Below are positions 1 through 12,762 of a stretch of DNA of 64,000 bases, piece by piece. How positions within the stretch are numbered: the stretch's first letter is position 1; the number at the start of each line of letters is the position of its first letter. Origin of the DNA: Liolophura sinensis (lineage: Eukaryota > Mollusca > Polyplacophora > Chitonida > Chitonidae). The notes below the pieces were generated by a model. The model was not told where the DNA came from. It saw only the letters and a list, made by a program, of their open reading frames with translations, and did not search any database. The translations under genes were made by a program, and so were the position numbers. The stretch is from the NCBI RefSeq assembly GCF_032854445.1, contig NC_088305.1:21676955-21740954 (forward strand), read 5' to 3'.

Positions 1-1150
1 AGTCCGGCAAGTAAAACGCGTTTTTTTAAAGTCCCAGCGGTTCACCCAGATCTCAATTCGGTTTCACTTGGGCCCAGTTTCACACAGATGTCGTACATGT
101 ATGATATTCGCACAAACGTATTGGACAATGGTACGGTAATAATGATGTACAAAATATCGTACAACAAATGTACGATAAAAAAATTTTGTGTAAAGTGGCG
201 CCTAGGCATTATTTGTCTGCACAAATTATATTCACGCATAGGGTAAAGTGGAGGATAATATGGACCCCTTAAGCTTAAGGCTAGTTTTGTCCTCTATAAC
301 CCGGATCAAGCTGAGTGGTATGTGTACGGAGGACAATGAAACTGAAAGTGGCTTTATGTACCGTCCTGAAAAGAAGTGTCCATATTCCCCACAGGCAATT
401 GGGTAATATGAACTCCCTGTGTCCATATTACCCCCAAATGAAAAAGTACTGTAATAATTACTAAAAAGGAACTCCGTTTACTTCAGGAAATGTTAAATAA
501 CAGAATAAGATTTAGTTCAGGTGATGCGCCGTGACCAGACAGTTTCCAAGAAGTGTGGACCTCCGTATGGGTTCAAGTGCTGACTTTGGGATGTGAAGAT
601 CAAGGTTCAAATCGTGGTAAAGAATTAAACACACAGTATAATTCCTTAAACCACTGTAGAACTAAGTCCAGAGATACTTAATTTCTCCACTAGGATCAAG
701 AAAACTGCATGTATGGAAATGTAAATTTACAAATGATTGAAATCATGGGGATAAGGCCAATGACAAGATAGGTAATATGGTGATACCTTGAATATGGTCA
801 GCGTGGGTGGCCAGATCTCCCCAGGTGCATACTTTTTGTTCGGATGGCCATGACTAATACAACGGTCACCATTACTCTGCAGTTATGTCGGGTGATTGTT
901 GCCTGTGCCATAACCTCATGCGGTATTAAGATAAAAGTACTTGTACCTTGAATGTCGCTAACATCATAAGAAAACGGGAAATTTCTTTTAAATGGGTATA
1001 TATATCCGCTTTCTTGGCAAATGAGCAGGTGTGGGTGCGTTGAAGGTTTCGTGTATAACTACATTACATCAACATAGATGCCAGCACGGACAAACGTTAG
1101 GCTGAAATATCCAGGGTGTTCATATTACGTAGGGTCCATATGACCATAGG
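1..1150. other. non-coding, no gene seen
   Basis: No reading frame here resembles a known protein, and I see no convincing chain of exons. The sequence is AT-rich with no strong repeat structure. Confidence 0.5.
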
Positions 1151-1264
1151 CGCTTGAAACCAGCCGTAAACCATATATATCTGCCATATACCAGCCACCT
1201 ACATATGTTATATCTAGGTGGCTGGTATATGGCATATATAAGGTTTACGGACTGGTTTCGAGCG
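1151..1264. repeat. long-armed inverted repeat (hairpin)
   Basis: Two arms of about 50 bases (1151-1200 and 1215-1264) are near-perfect reverse complements, separated by a loop of 14 bases. The inner part, CCATATACCAGCCACCT against AGGTGGCTGGTATATGG, pairs without mismatch; the outer part has a few mismatches and small bulges. It could be a foldback transposon remnant or a hairpin RNA. Only the pairing is visible. Confidence 0.8.
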
Positions 1265-3574
1265 ACTGTGATATAAGCCTACCTCACCTACATGGACGTG
1301 ATAATGCCTAGAATAAAGGAATTTAGGTAGTTGGGCTTCGGCGTATGAATAGATTTGACCGCTCATGTGACCATATGGTTGGCGAGTCCGCCTAGTTGGC
1401 GGGAGACCTGGGATAAGCTGGCATCAAACTTAAAGAGGTGGGTGAGGTGGGTTGGGTGGGGTAGGGGGGGGGGGGGGACGAAGTTTCTACAATTACTAGA
1501 TTCGTGGAATATTAAGGAAACCAATATGATCTTGCGTCAGTGAAACTTATAATCTTACTTGTAAGGATAATCCGTCAAGCAACAGTTTGGACTTGTGCAT
1601 GGAATGGACACGTTTGGATGAATTGAGAATAGGGCACGGGGACTACCTCCCAGTTTTTGGGTTCAGTTCTTTAATTGACTTTAAACAGCTTAGTCTATTT
1701 TATTTCAGTTCGAAGGTTATTTCTATACTTTAGGGTGTTGCCGATAACCAATCCCTAATTCTTGGTTTAAATAGGTTTTCGCCACGTTATGGCTGAAATA
1801 TTGCCGTGTAAGCCATAATTCATACATATATACATATAATTCAACAATTACTGAACGTCCAACCCGTCTTCTAGAACGGTCAAACCATGGATGTCTACCA
1901 GGGTCCGACCAAGATTCTCGATAACCCGGGAAACGAATGACCTCTTACCGGTAGATACATTTAACACGGAAAAGATCAATCCTATAACCCAAGACCACTT
2001 ATAACCCGATCCTCCGGATAAATTTTTTTTTTCTTTTTTTTTTTTCCCCCTGTAATATACTAGTACTACATTAAAGCCTGTATACTGGCAAGGGCTATAC
2101 GTGTCCTAGCGGATGATGTCCTGTAAATATGGAGATTAATGAAATTATGTTTGACCCCATCCTCGTTTCACCTGTGCGGCGACCTTGAGTTTTTGGGGAG
2201 AAAACCAAAATTTATTTTCATTAATTTGATTGGTGTTTTACAACATACTGGAAACAGGTCTAAAACTTAGGCGATGTAAACAGGTACAGAGTATAAAGTA
2301 CTCCAATCTTAAAAGTGACTTAGAGTTTCGTCCTCTCGGTAGAGCGCAATGTATTGCTATATACGTAGATAGGCTAGAGATTTCTAACGAACTTCGTGTA
2401 ACACCATCTCAACGGTTTATGGTGAGCAAGTCAGGCACTGTACGGGAATCATGAAAATTCTGTTAGTGTGAAGACTAGGACTGAATCAACACCCAATGTA
2501 TCCGACAATCCGCAGATATTACTATGTCAATCACACGCCACCAACCGTTTCTTCCATACACTGCGAATGAAGAAGTTTCCTTATGCTTAACCAGGCCAAA
2601 ATAAATAAGTAAAAAATAAAAACACGTGTAAGTGTAACTGACAACGAAGCACTGTTTATTGATACACATATCACAGTGTACTATCATGCATTTACATACT
2701 GGGGTTATGAGAATAGATGTTTCAATAGCCTTTTGCACAACATTAACAAGGCGTACATACAAATCGCTTGCTCTGCACATTCACATCTTCGGTACTGGAA
2801 GGGTTTCTTACTTCAGAAATATAAATAGATTGGCAGAAAAGAAAAAAAAACGAACTGCAGGATTACCTCGGTGAAAACTGCTTTACAATCTGATAAAACC
2901 ATTTGAAATACTATCATTATTACATGTGCTCTATTCTATGAAGACCTCCCACCAATAAAATCGCTTTATCAGGTCACCCAGATACACATGAAGAACTGAA
3001 GACTAAGGACATTCACCAAAGTTGTCAAAATTCATGCCTTTTATAGGTCAGTTTTCCACTCATTAGTTCAGTTATTTTGGCAACCCTGCTTAGAAATTAC
3101 ACATTTGTCTGACATTAATTTCATTATCAAAAATTTAATGAAAGTGTTTCCAAATATAATAGTCTACTAGTTATATATCATAAATGGCCAGAAGTTGTAT
3201 AATTAAATTAAAATGTCACAGACAGGTTGACCAGAGCCTTCCACACTCCTTAGTAAAGCATTATTAACATATAAAAGTTTTAGTTACAAGAAAACATATA
3301 AATACTGATATACATGTTTACCCTTTGGATACCACCTGAGGGTATTGTAAACCTTAAAAAAAATTAGCAACACTAATCTTGTGCCTTGTGATAAAATGTA
3401 CAAATATGTATTTATATATATATATATATAGTAGTTGTCAATGGTAGATTAACATGACATTACTTACAAAATAAATGTAAATTACAAATAAAAGTGCATA
3501 CAAATAAGATTTAATTACAAGTATATACATACATGTATTTCGTAACACTGTTAAGTCTAACCAACCTATTCTAA
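1265..3574. other. non-coding, fragments of SINE tails
   Basis: I recognise no gene. There is a run of about 14 G near 1467. At 1772-1828 lies a degraded SINE-tail motif (CACGTTATGGCTGAAATATT, then AAGCCATAATTCAT). At 2221-2250 there is a short piece of the TTGATTGGTGTTTTAC tail of the commonest SINE family in this window. Further on are AT-rich stretches and a short TA microsatellite near 3415. Confidence 0.4.
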
Positions 3575-3757
3575 TTCCTCAACCTTTGAAATTCAGAGCA
3601 ATTTATGTAGATTTTTTTTTGATTTTGGAGACAAAACTACCTTCATTGGATTGGCCAATTTCAGGGCTTCACAAAAAGTACATTTTTCCTACTCCGAATA
3701 AAGCCTTCAGAATATGCTTCGATAAACACCTTGCAAACATGCCAAAAGGTTGAGGAA
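3575..3757 (-). mobile_element. MITE-1 copy (non-autonomous DNA transposon)
   Basis: The copy is bounded by TTCCTCAACCTTT on the left and AAAAGGTTGAGGAA on the right, an inverted terminal repeat of about 13 bases. The interior matches, in reverse orientation, copies at 16236-16445, 29039-29165, 41391-41590, 42081-42185 and 44958-45073. It has no coding capacity. Confidence 0.75.
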
Positions 3758-4502
3758 ATACAGTAACAAACAGTAAATTATGTCATAAATTAGCAGAATA
3801 AATTATACATATATTTATGTAAGCAACATTAACTATACTTACTATATCACATGACATAAACAATAGGAATCCAATAATGCATGGAAACATTGATAAATCT
3901 AGGTAGGCCTACATACCCTGGTAATCAATTGTGATATGGTAATGTCAGGACCAGGAGAAAAGGAAATCTTGGGCTAATTCTACCAAAAAAGAAAAGAAGA
4001 AGTTTCAGTATGAGCTACACCAGTGATAGAGACTGGTAAAGATACTCACAATGTGAACTGTGTTACCCTCGTTACTTTTAATCATATATACTTGTATATG
4101 TAGACAATGTAATGGTATGTATTAGTACAAAAAGCTGAATGCTGGATACACAATGAGGGGCCAGGGCCTAATCTAGTGTGATATCCTGAAATTGCCCTAT
4201 CATGTACCGGTATTGAGAAAAAGTACCCATCATAGGCAAGAATATCTTCAAAATTAGCCCTTTTCAACCATCTGAATTGACTTCCATGTATATGGGATAA
4301 GAACATAGTTTTGGTAGCAAGGTTTTCCAAAGTTTGCATGTGGGAGGCACATGAATTCATGCCAATATATTAAGTATTTAAACATTTACCTGAACAGGGA
4401 TTACAATACACAAAAGGGACAAAAAAGGTCATGAATTTGGTAATTTATGGCAATTAATACACATGCACGGTATTATCGATAGAACCCTGAACTCAATACA
4501 TG
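3758..4502. other. non-coding, nothing recognised
   Basis: Short frames exist on both strands but none resembles a known protein and no exon pattern is seen. Confidence 0.4.
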
Positions 4503-4583
4503 CAGGGGGCCTCTGTGACTCACTTGGTTAGCGCGCTAGTGCAGCGTAATGACCCAGGAACCTCTCACCAATGCAGTCGCTGT
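4503..4583 (+). mobile_element. SINE-1 head, cut off by an assembly gap
   Basis: This is the tRNA-derived 5' part of the commonest SINE in the window: a GGGGGCCTCTGTGACTCA start, an A-box-like stretch (GACTCACTTGGTTAGCG) and the GTGCAGCGTAATGACCCAGG segment shared with 17689-17927 and 46487-46872. It runs directly into the run of N, so its 3' half is not visible. Confidence 0.75.
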
Positions 4584-4783
4584 NNNNNNNNNNNNNNNNN
4601 NNNNNNNNNNNNNNNNNNNNNNNNNNNNNNNNNNNNNNNNNNNNNNNNNNNNNNNNNNNNNNNNNNNNNNNNNNNNNNNNNNNNNNNNNNNNNNNNNNNN
4701 NNNNNNNNNNNNNNNNNNNNNNNNNNNNNNNNNNNNNNNNNNNNNNNNNNNNNNNNNNNNNNNNNNNNNNNNNNNNNNNNNNN
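4584..4783. other. assembly gap (200 N)
   Basis: Exactly 200 unknown bases, probably a scaffold gap of arbitrary size. It abuts the minisatellite, so the true array length is unknown and is likely greater than shown. Confidence 0.98.
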
Positions 4784-7700
4784 ACCTACATGAAGCATGT
4801 ACTAGATAAAGGACCACTAAATACCTACATGAAGCATGTACTAGATAAAGGACCACTAAATACCTACATGAAGCATGTACTAGATAAAGGACCACTAAAT
4901 ACCTACATGAAGCATGTACTAGATAAAGGACCACTAAATACCTACATGAAGCATGTACTAGATAAAGGACCACTAAATACCTACATGAAACATGTACTAG
5001 ATACAGGACCACTAAATACCTACATGAAGCATGTACTAGATACAGGACCACTAAATACCTACATGAAGCATGTACTAGATAAAGGACCACTAAATACCTA
5101 CATGAAGCATGTACTAGATACAGGGCCACTAAATACCTACATGAAGCATGTACTAGATACAGGACCACTAAATACCTACATGAAGCATGTACTAGATAAA
5201 GGACCACTAAATACCTACATGAAGCATGTACTAGATACAGGGCCACTAAATACCTACATGAAGCATGTACTAGATACAGGACCACTAAAAACCTACATGA
5301 AGCATGTACTAGATACAGGACCACTAAATACCTACATGAAGCATGTACTAGATACAGGACCACTAAATACCTACATGAAGCATGTACTAGATAAAGGACC
5401 ACTAAATACCTACATGAAGCATGTACTAGATACAGGACCACTAAATACCTACATGAAGCATGTACTAGATAAAGGACCACTAAATACCTACATGAAGCAT
5501 GTACTAGATAAAGGACCACTAAATACCTACATGAAGCATGTACTAGATAAAGGACCACTAAATACCTACATGAAGCATGTACTAGATACAGGACCACTAA
5601 ATACCTACATGAAGCATGTACTAGATAAAGGACCACTAAATACCTACATGAAGCATGTACTAGATACAGGACCACTAAATACCTACATGAAGCATGTACT
5701 AGATACAGGACCACTAAATACCTACATGAAGCATGTACTAGATACAGGACACTAAATACCTACATGAAGCATGTACTAGATACAGGACCACTAAATACCT
5801 ACATGAAGCATGTACTAGATACAGGACCACTAAATACCTACATGAAGCATGTACTAGATAAAGGACCACTAAATACCTACATGAAGCATGTACTAGATAC
5901 AGGACCACTAAATACCTACATGAAGCATGTACTGGATACAGGACCACTAAATACCTACATGAAGCATGTACTAGATAAAGGACCACTAAATACCTACATG
6001 AAGCATGTACTAGATAAAGGACCACTAAATACCTACATGAAGCATGTACTAGATAAAGGACCACTAAATACCTACATGAAGCATGTACTAGATAAAGGAC
6101 CACTAAATACCTACATGAAGCATGTACTAGATACAGGACCACTAAATACCTACATGAAGCATGTACTAGATACAGGACCACTAAATATCTACATGAAGCA
6201 TGTACTAGATAAAGGACCACTAAATACCTACATGAAGCATGTACTAGATACAGGACCACTAAATACCTACATGAAGCATGTACTAGATACAGGACCACTA
6301 ATACTACATGAAGCATGTACTAGATAAAGGACCACTAAATACCTACATGAAGCATGTACTAGATAAAGGACCACTAAATACCTACATGAAGCATGTACTA
6401 GATACAGGACCACTAAATACCTACATGAAGCATGTACTAGATACAGGACCACTAAATACCTACATGAAGCATGTACTGGATACAGGACCACTAAATACCT
6501 ACATGAAGCATGTACTAGATACAGGACCACTAAATACCTACATGAAGCATGTACTAGATAAAGGACCACTAAATACCTACATGAAGCATGTACTAGATAA
6601 AGGACCACAAATACCTACATGAAGCATGTACTAGATAAAGGACCACTAAATACCTACATGAAGCATGTACTAGATACAGGACCACTAAATACCTACATGA
6701 AGCATGTACTAGATACAGGACCACTAAATATCTACATGAAGCATGTACTAGATAAAGGACCACTAAATACCTACATGAAGCATGTACTAGATACAGGACC
6801 ACTAAATACCTACATGAAGCATGTACTAGATACAGGACCACTAAATACCTACATGAAGCATGTACTAGATAAAGGACCACTAAATACCTACATGAAGCAT
6901 GTACTAGATAAAGGACCACTAAATACCTACATGAAGCATGTACTAGATAAAGGACCACTAAATACCTACATGAAGCATGTACTAGATACAGGACCACTAA
7001 ATACCTACATGAAGCATGTACTAGATAAAGGACCACTAAATACCTACATGAAGCATGTACTAGATACAGGACCACTAAATACCTACATGAAGCATGTAAT
7101 AGATAAAGGACCACTAAATACCTACATGAAGCATGTACTAGATAAAGGACCACAAATACCTACATGAAGCATGTACTAGATAAAGGACCACGAAATACCT
7201 ACATGAAGCATGTACTAGATAAAGGACCACTAAATACCTACATGAAGCATGTACTAGATACAGGACCACTAAATACCTACATGAAGCATGTACTAGATAA
7301 AGGACCACTAAATACCTACATGAAGCATGTACTAGATAAAGGACAACTAAATACCTACATGAAGCATGTACTAGATACAGGACCACTAAATACCTACATG
7401 AAGCATGTACTAGATACAGGACCACTAAATACCTACATGAAGCATGTACTAGATAAAGGACCACTAAATACCTACATGAAGCATGTACTAGATAAAGGAC
7501 CACTAAATACCTACATGAAGCATGTACTAGATACAGGACCACTAAATACCTACATGAAGCATGTACTAGATACAGGACCACTAAATACCTACATGAAGCA
7601 TGTACTAGATACAGGACCACTAAATACCTACATGAAGCATGTACTAGATAAAGGACCACTAAATACCTACATGAAGCATGTACTAGATACAGGACCACTA

Positions 7701-8290
7701 AATACCTACATGAAGCATGTACTAGATACAGGACCACTAAATACCTACATGAAGCATGTACTAGATACAGGACCACTAAATACCTACATGAAGCATGTAC
7801 TAGATACAGGACCACTAAATACCTACATGAAGCATGTACTAGATACAGGACCACTAAATACCTACATGAAGCATGTACTAGATACAGGACCACTAAATAC
7901 CTACATGAAGCATGTACTAGATAAAGGACCACTAAATACCTACATGAAGCATGTACTAGATAAAGGATCACTAAATACCTACATGAAGCATGTACTAGAT
8001 ACAGGACCACTAAATACCTACATGAAGCATGTACTAGATACAGGACCACTAAATACCTACATGAAGCATGTACTAGATAAAGGACCACTAAATACCTACA
8101 TGAAGCATGTACTAGATACAGGACCACTAAATACCTACATGAAGCATGTACTAGATACAGGACCACTAAATACCTACATGAAGCATGTACTAGATAAAGG
8201 ACCACTAAATACCTACATGAAGCATGTACTAGATAAAGGACCACTAAATACCTACATGAAGCATGTACTAGATAAAGGACCACTAAATAC
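4784..8290. repeat. 39-bp minisatellite, about 90 copies
   Basis: A head-to-tail array of a 39-base unit beginning ACCTACATGAAGCATGTACT. Copies are nearly identical. The main variation is one A/C site (GATAAAGGA or GATACAGGA), with rare variants such as TATCTACATG near 6187 and 6729 and small deletions near 5747, 6300, 6605 and 7152. Each unit contains the 15-base inverted repeat TACATGAAGCATGTA. Because 39 is a multiple of three, frames stay open for kilobases on both strands. This follows from the repeat length and does not indicate a gene. Confidence 0.97.
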
Positions 8291-8499
8291 TGTCCTGGAA
8301 ATTAAAAACTGATTCATTTTATTTAAATTTTTCCAATCAAATGATTTATTTATTTAGTTCATAGCTTCTTAAAGCCATACTGAAGAATTTCCACTTGTAC
8401 AACTGTAATTATTTTTAATGGTGATGGGGGACACAGAAGTGGCTATAGAAAACCACTAATGTAACAGGGTGGTATATACATGTACTAAATTCTATCTAC

Positions 8500-8575
8500 C
8501 TCCCTTCAGTCTAGTGGTAGAAGTATGGGCTCTAAACCCAGAGATCGGTGGTTCAAATCCCCAGCTGGTGAAGCT
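8500..8575 (+). mobile_element. tRNA-derived SINE head
   Basis: An A-box-like TCTAGTGGTAGAAGTATGGG is followed by a B-box GGTTCAAATCC at tRNA-like spacing. The 5' and 3' halves do not form a convincing acceptor stem, so I read it as a SINE head and not a functional tRNA. Confidence 0.5.
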
Positions 8576-8767
8576 TGGTCAAACATGGTCCGAGGGCATG
8601 TTTGTTATTGATGAACGAACATGTGATGTACAGATATGTACACCATACTCGTACGCAAGTGACTTTCAACATACGTTAAATTGCAAAATGGACACATTGC
8701 ATCATTAACCGCTTATTGTCATTAAATCCCCACAGGCAGTGAGAGCAGGGGAACCCGTAAATTCCCT

Positions 8768-8855
8768 ATCCAAGGGTCAGGTTTGAACCTGCACACTGTG
8801 TACTAGCAATTGAAAGGCAAGCACCTCTAACCAGTAAACCACAGCCACTGCAATT
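8768..8855 (-). mobile_element. tRNA-derived SINE head
   Basis: Read on the minus strand it shows GTGGTTTACTGGTTAGAGG (A-box region) and GCAGGTTCAAACCTG (B-box region). It is similar in layout to 30893-30972 and 17458-17535. It looks degenerate. Confidence 0.45.
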
Positions 8856-10149
8856 CATTCCAAAATATATATATATATATACATATATAACCCTATGTTG
8901 TTTGAAAAGAACATATGTCTGTACCTGAAATACTTTAGTAACTAAGACCTTAATATATGAACAGTATAATATATAACACGGGTATGTAAGTCTTCCTATC
9001 TATCTAAACCTGCAATTATACAGAGTGTATCTTTTTCTTTAGCAAAATCAGCTGGTGAAAATGAAGCTACCAAAACAACATACAACAGCTGAGCAGTGTA
9101 CAACAATAGCTAATTAATATTATTACCAAACACAGCAGCAAATCGTTCAGTGAACCAATCCTTGATCATGTGACAGTCTAACCTGGGAGAAGTCTGTGTG
9201 CTTAACACATTCTGACTGGTAGTTCCACTGAGCTTTAGCCTGCAGAAAGGCCGACAGGACACCCTGGCAACTCCACGCTGGCCACCTGAGAAAACCAGTT
9301 CTAAAACTGTGCCCCCCCCCCCCCACCCACCTTCCCACCCACCCCAACACCCGACCAAAACTTGCGGGCTAACCTCTGAATTGTGTATGAAAATGAGTTC
9401 TAGAAAGCTTGTGGTGATGTAATAAATGAGCGAATGGATACAACAAAAAAAGAAGAAAAAGAAGAAAAAAAGTTGAGTGTAGGCCCAGAATATTTCCTCC
9501 TCACAGTTTTACCACCAACCCTCTCTCCCTCTCTCTCTCTCTCAGTCACACTGCTATAAATATAGTGTGCATGTGTGTGTACCGAGCCTAATAGAGTACA
9601 TGCAAATACCATAAACCCTTGACAAATTTGACCAACAAAAGTAAAACTTTATATACCATTTCAAAACGCGATTTGAGAGGGTTAAAATGTACTGTTCAGG
9701 TTGAGAAACTTACAAACCTTGGAAAAATTACAAATTAGCCTGTCCAGATACGATAGCATTTTCTCAAATATATGTGAAAACGAGCGTTTGTATGATTTGT
9801 TGAGGATTTAATGTATACATATGATTTACACACTGAATATGTTTATAATACCTCTGCCAGACTATGCTAAACCTGTTCTACAAGAACATCTTCATCATTA
9901 GCATTATAACCTGGCGGGTCCTTCTAAATCCCCCAGACAAGATCTACCACAGCAGCAAACATGAAGATGTACATTCTTCTTATCATTTTTTTCCCTCCCC
10001 TTTTTGTCTTTCATCCCAGAGACAATCTTGATTGTACATGTAGCTATGCACGAGTGTGTGCAGCCATGGAAAAATTATTTACACAAAACAGCTGTTATGT
10101 TATACTGGATTCAACATACAGGCCTACTCCAGAAGTTTGTTTAAGACCA
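8856..10149. other. non-coding, simple repeats
   Basis: Contains a TA microsatellite near 8868-8890, a C-run near 9312-9324 and a CT-rich stretch near 9520-9545. Short frames on both strands are not recognisable and overlap simple sequence. Confidence 0.4.
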
Positions 10150-10370
10150 ATTGTATTTCGCTTAATGTTTTTGGGGGTGTAAATATGCACTTTCAGAAGC
10201 ACATAATGAACCGTTTAAAAATGACACTTCTGTTGCCAACTCTTACATGTATTTTTTTTTGTTATAAGAAATTAACCGAACTTCACAAAAAGCACCGATG
10301 TGGCTCTTCAGTTGGAATGAAGCAAGATATGTCAATTGGCAAATGCTGAACTTGAGATTAAATGCAGTAT
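10150..10370 (+). mobile_element. MITE-3 copy (decayed)
   Basis: It aligns with the better-preserved copy at 35695-35899: TTGTATTTCGCTTAATGTT corresponds to that copy's left end, the shared GAAATTAACCGAACTT segment lies inside, and TGCTGAACTTGAGATTAAAT corresponds to its right end. No protein is encoded. Confidence 0.55.
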
Positions 10371-10433
10371 TTCTAAATACTGAATTATTTTCCCTAATGT
10401 AAATACATGTGCTTTTATAATAATTCTTCAACT

Positions 10434-10629
10434 TTTTCAACCACCTCTGCAACCAATATTTTGAAACATATGAAGTGTAGACGAATAAATTGCAGCGTTT
10501 AGGTAGCTTACATCTTTAGTGACACAGACATATCATTTTTGCATCCTTTTCATAATAACTGAATTTTTTTGCCTAAATTTCTCTGAGCAACAAAAAAAAA
10601 AAAGATTTAGAGGCTGAAAAGGTTGAAGA
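10434..10629 (+). mobile_element. MITE-2 copy
   Basis: The ends are TTCTTCAACTTTTTCAACCA and GGCTGAAAAGGTTGAAGA, an inverted terminal repeat. The interior (GCAACCAATATTTTGAAACA, then TTTTCATAATAACTG) is shared with 16028-16220 and, inverted, 19718-19923. Confidence 0.7.
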
Positions 10630-10975
10630 TTTAAAGGAAAAATAACTATTTTCAAAATGTTCCATAGTCAAAAAAGAGAAATACAATGTGACATGTGACC
10701 CGAGAAGTCTACCTGGTTATTATTCTTTGCTTTTTATGGCATATACATAAAACAATCCTGAAACTAATTTTATTACATTCTTTATGTTCACCTTAACAAA
10801 ACTCAAAATGTCCTGAATTATGAATGACATTGTACAGACTACTTTTCAGTACTTGGAAAATAGATTATATTTAAGTCATTGAAAGACAAGCATCTTATCC
10901 ACTTGGGCATGACCGACTCTACAAAAATCAGTGTTTAATTAACAATATAATTTAGTACTGACTGCCATTTATTTT

Positions 10976-11110
10976 TTTGCTTGGAGCTTTATGCCATACT
11001 CGAGAATATTTCACATATATACCCCAGCGGCCAGTATTATAGTGGGAGGAAACTCGGTGGAAACCCACAGCCACCTGCAGGCCTTCCCACATACAAAGCA
11101 ACTCATGGCG
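10976..11110 (-). mobile_element. SINE-1 fragment
   Basis: A degraded minus-strand copy of the SINE 3' region: TTTATGCCATACTCGAGAAT, GCGGCCAGTATTATAG and GGGAGGAAACTC are all recognisable against the intact copy at 17689-17927. Confidence 0.65.
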
Positions 11111-12762
11111 ATTGCATAGTGAAAGGCTAATGGGTTATTGCCATGTTCGAGCACACTCTAACCACCAAGTCACATAACTGATTGGTATTAAGCCTTGGTG
11201 TTTAAGGGATCTCCTTTTTTTCCAGTATGATTCATGGTTTTCCTGAAATCTGCTTTTACACCTGTTTCAGTACCCGATGCCCTCTAATCTGGTTTTTCTA
11301 CCTATCCAGTTATACATGTAGGTTTTTGATCCAGTCAATTTAGGCCACAGTAAATGCCTATTTGTCTGACCTCATAGACTCAGTACAAGGAAAAATTTTA
11401 AGTCTAAAAATAGCATAGTGTCTGGGTCAAACTGTAAGCATTAGACTGTGTACGTGCATGATCTTCATCTGTGAATATTTTGAAAAAGTTGTCACTTTTT
11501 CGTCTTGCCAGTGTGAGAGATATTATATAATACAACACCAGTTCACTGAAGAATTTGCCCTTCACATAGAATATGTGAGTCGCCATACCCTACACTTTAC
11601 AACTTCCCTTTTTGTTGTTTCATTTTGTACTACATAGTATGAATGAAATTCAACAATGTTAAATGTACTACCTCCATATTTTATATGTCTAAGTTTCGTT
11701 GGGTCGATAGACAAGGTTAAAATGTTAAATAACGAGTGAGATCATTTAGCTAGCTGAATTAGTATGAAAAATATGAAAACCCAGATTCCCCTTGTCACAT
11801 ATATAAGACATATAAGTTTCAACGAACACAACAGTTACTTACCAAGACTACCTGTAGTGTAGGTGTACACTGTAACAATTATTTCAAACACGTGTTCGGC
11901 TTTGAATACAAAATATTAGTGTACTTGTATACCCTAGGCAGCATCATGTGCAAGTAAGTAGGCGGGAAAGGATGGTTCCGTTATATGGCACGTGAAATGA
12001 AGTCACAAAATAACTAAACAACCATTAGTTTGAAATGTCACAGTGTCAAGCGGAACCCTAGCAATAGCAGTTTTTGGCAAAAAAGGCAATACTTACGATT
12101 TCTGGCCAAACTTTGGCTTTCTCTGAAAAATAGCTTCAAGCCTCAGTCCTGCGCAGACGGTCGTTCCGGATGTCACATCGGGGATACCCCTTGCTCTATT
12201 TATAGACACGCTCTCGCGTTGCCAGAACGTGGAGGAATAAGACAGAAACAAGCGGGTAAGACGTTTAGTTCTTGACGGCGCGGAAGTACAGGTCCATGTT
12301 CTAAAGGCCTGTGCTTCGGTGCACTGTTGCATTAATGTCCTGTAATGTAGCAATAGCCTTTGGGTAATGAGCTGTTCGGGATTGCTAGAAAATTCAGTGC
12401 AGAGTGGCTTCGCCTCGAATCGACAACAACATCAGCTACATTGATTTACCCTGTTCACATGGACAAAGTTAAGCTCGTTTATGCTATTGTCACATCAAAG
12501 TAGTTCTCAAAACGTCCTGTGCGTCTTAAAAACTTCGTCAAACGGCCTGTGGTTGGCGCAGTTCGTGTGACTTGCCAAACGATGTCTAAAATACGATGCA
12601 CGTTACCGTAACACTTCAAGTCAACGATCGAACTGTTTAGGGGTTGAAATGATCATAGAGGTCAAGAAATTGGAAGGTATTCTCAAGGTATACCTGACTG
12701 AAAAGGTATACCCGGCCAGCTGATTTTGTGCGTCCCACCTTTGAGCAGTACTAAGAGAGAAA
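11111..12762. other. non-coding, nothing recognised
   Basis: Unrecognised short frames only. The part near 12040-12300 is richer in CpG than its surroundings but shows no promoter element or exon that I can identify. Confidence 0.35.

Noticed and set aside
4784-8290. CRISPR-like look of regular repeats
   Set aside because: There are no spacers, units are directly adjacent, and the DNA is animal.
4536-8312. Very long open frames on both strands (repeating NTYMKHVLDKGPL and its antisense)
   Set aside because: The unit is 39 bases, so any frame without a stop in one unit stays open through the array. Frames are broken by indels in the array, there is no start or splice context, and both strands are equally open.
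12030-12353. Opposing short frames in a CpG-richer patch
   Set aside because: They overlap antisense, show no known motif, and have no link to PGAP3 exon 1, which starts at 17128.
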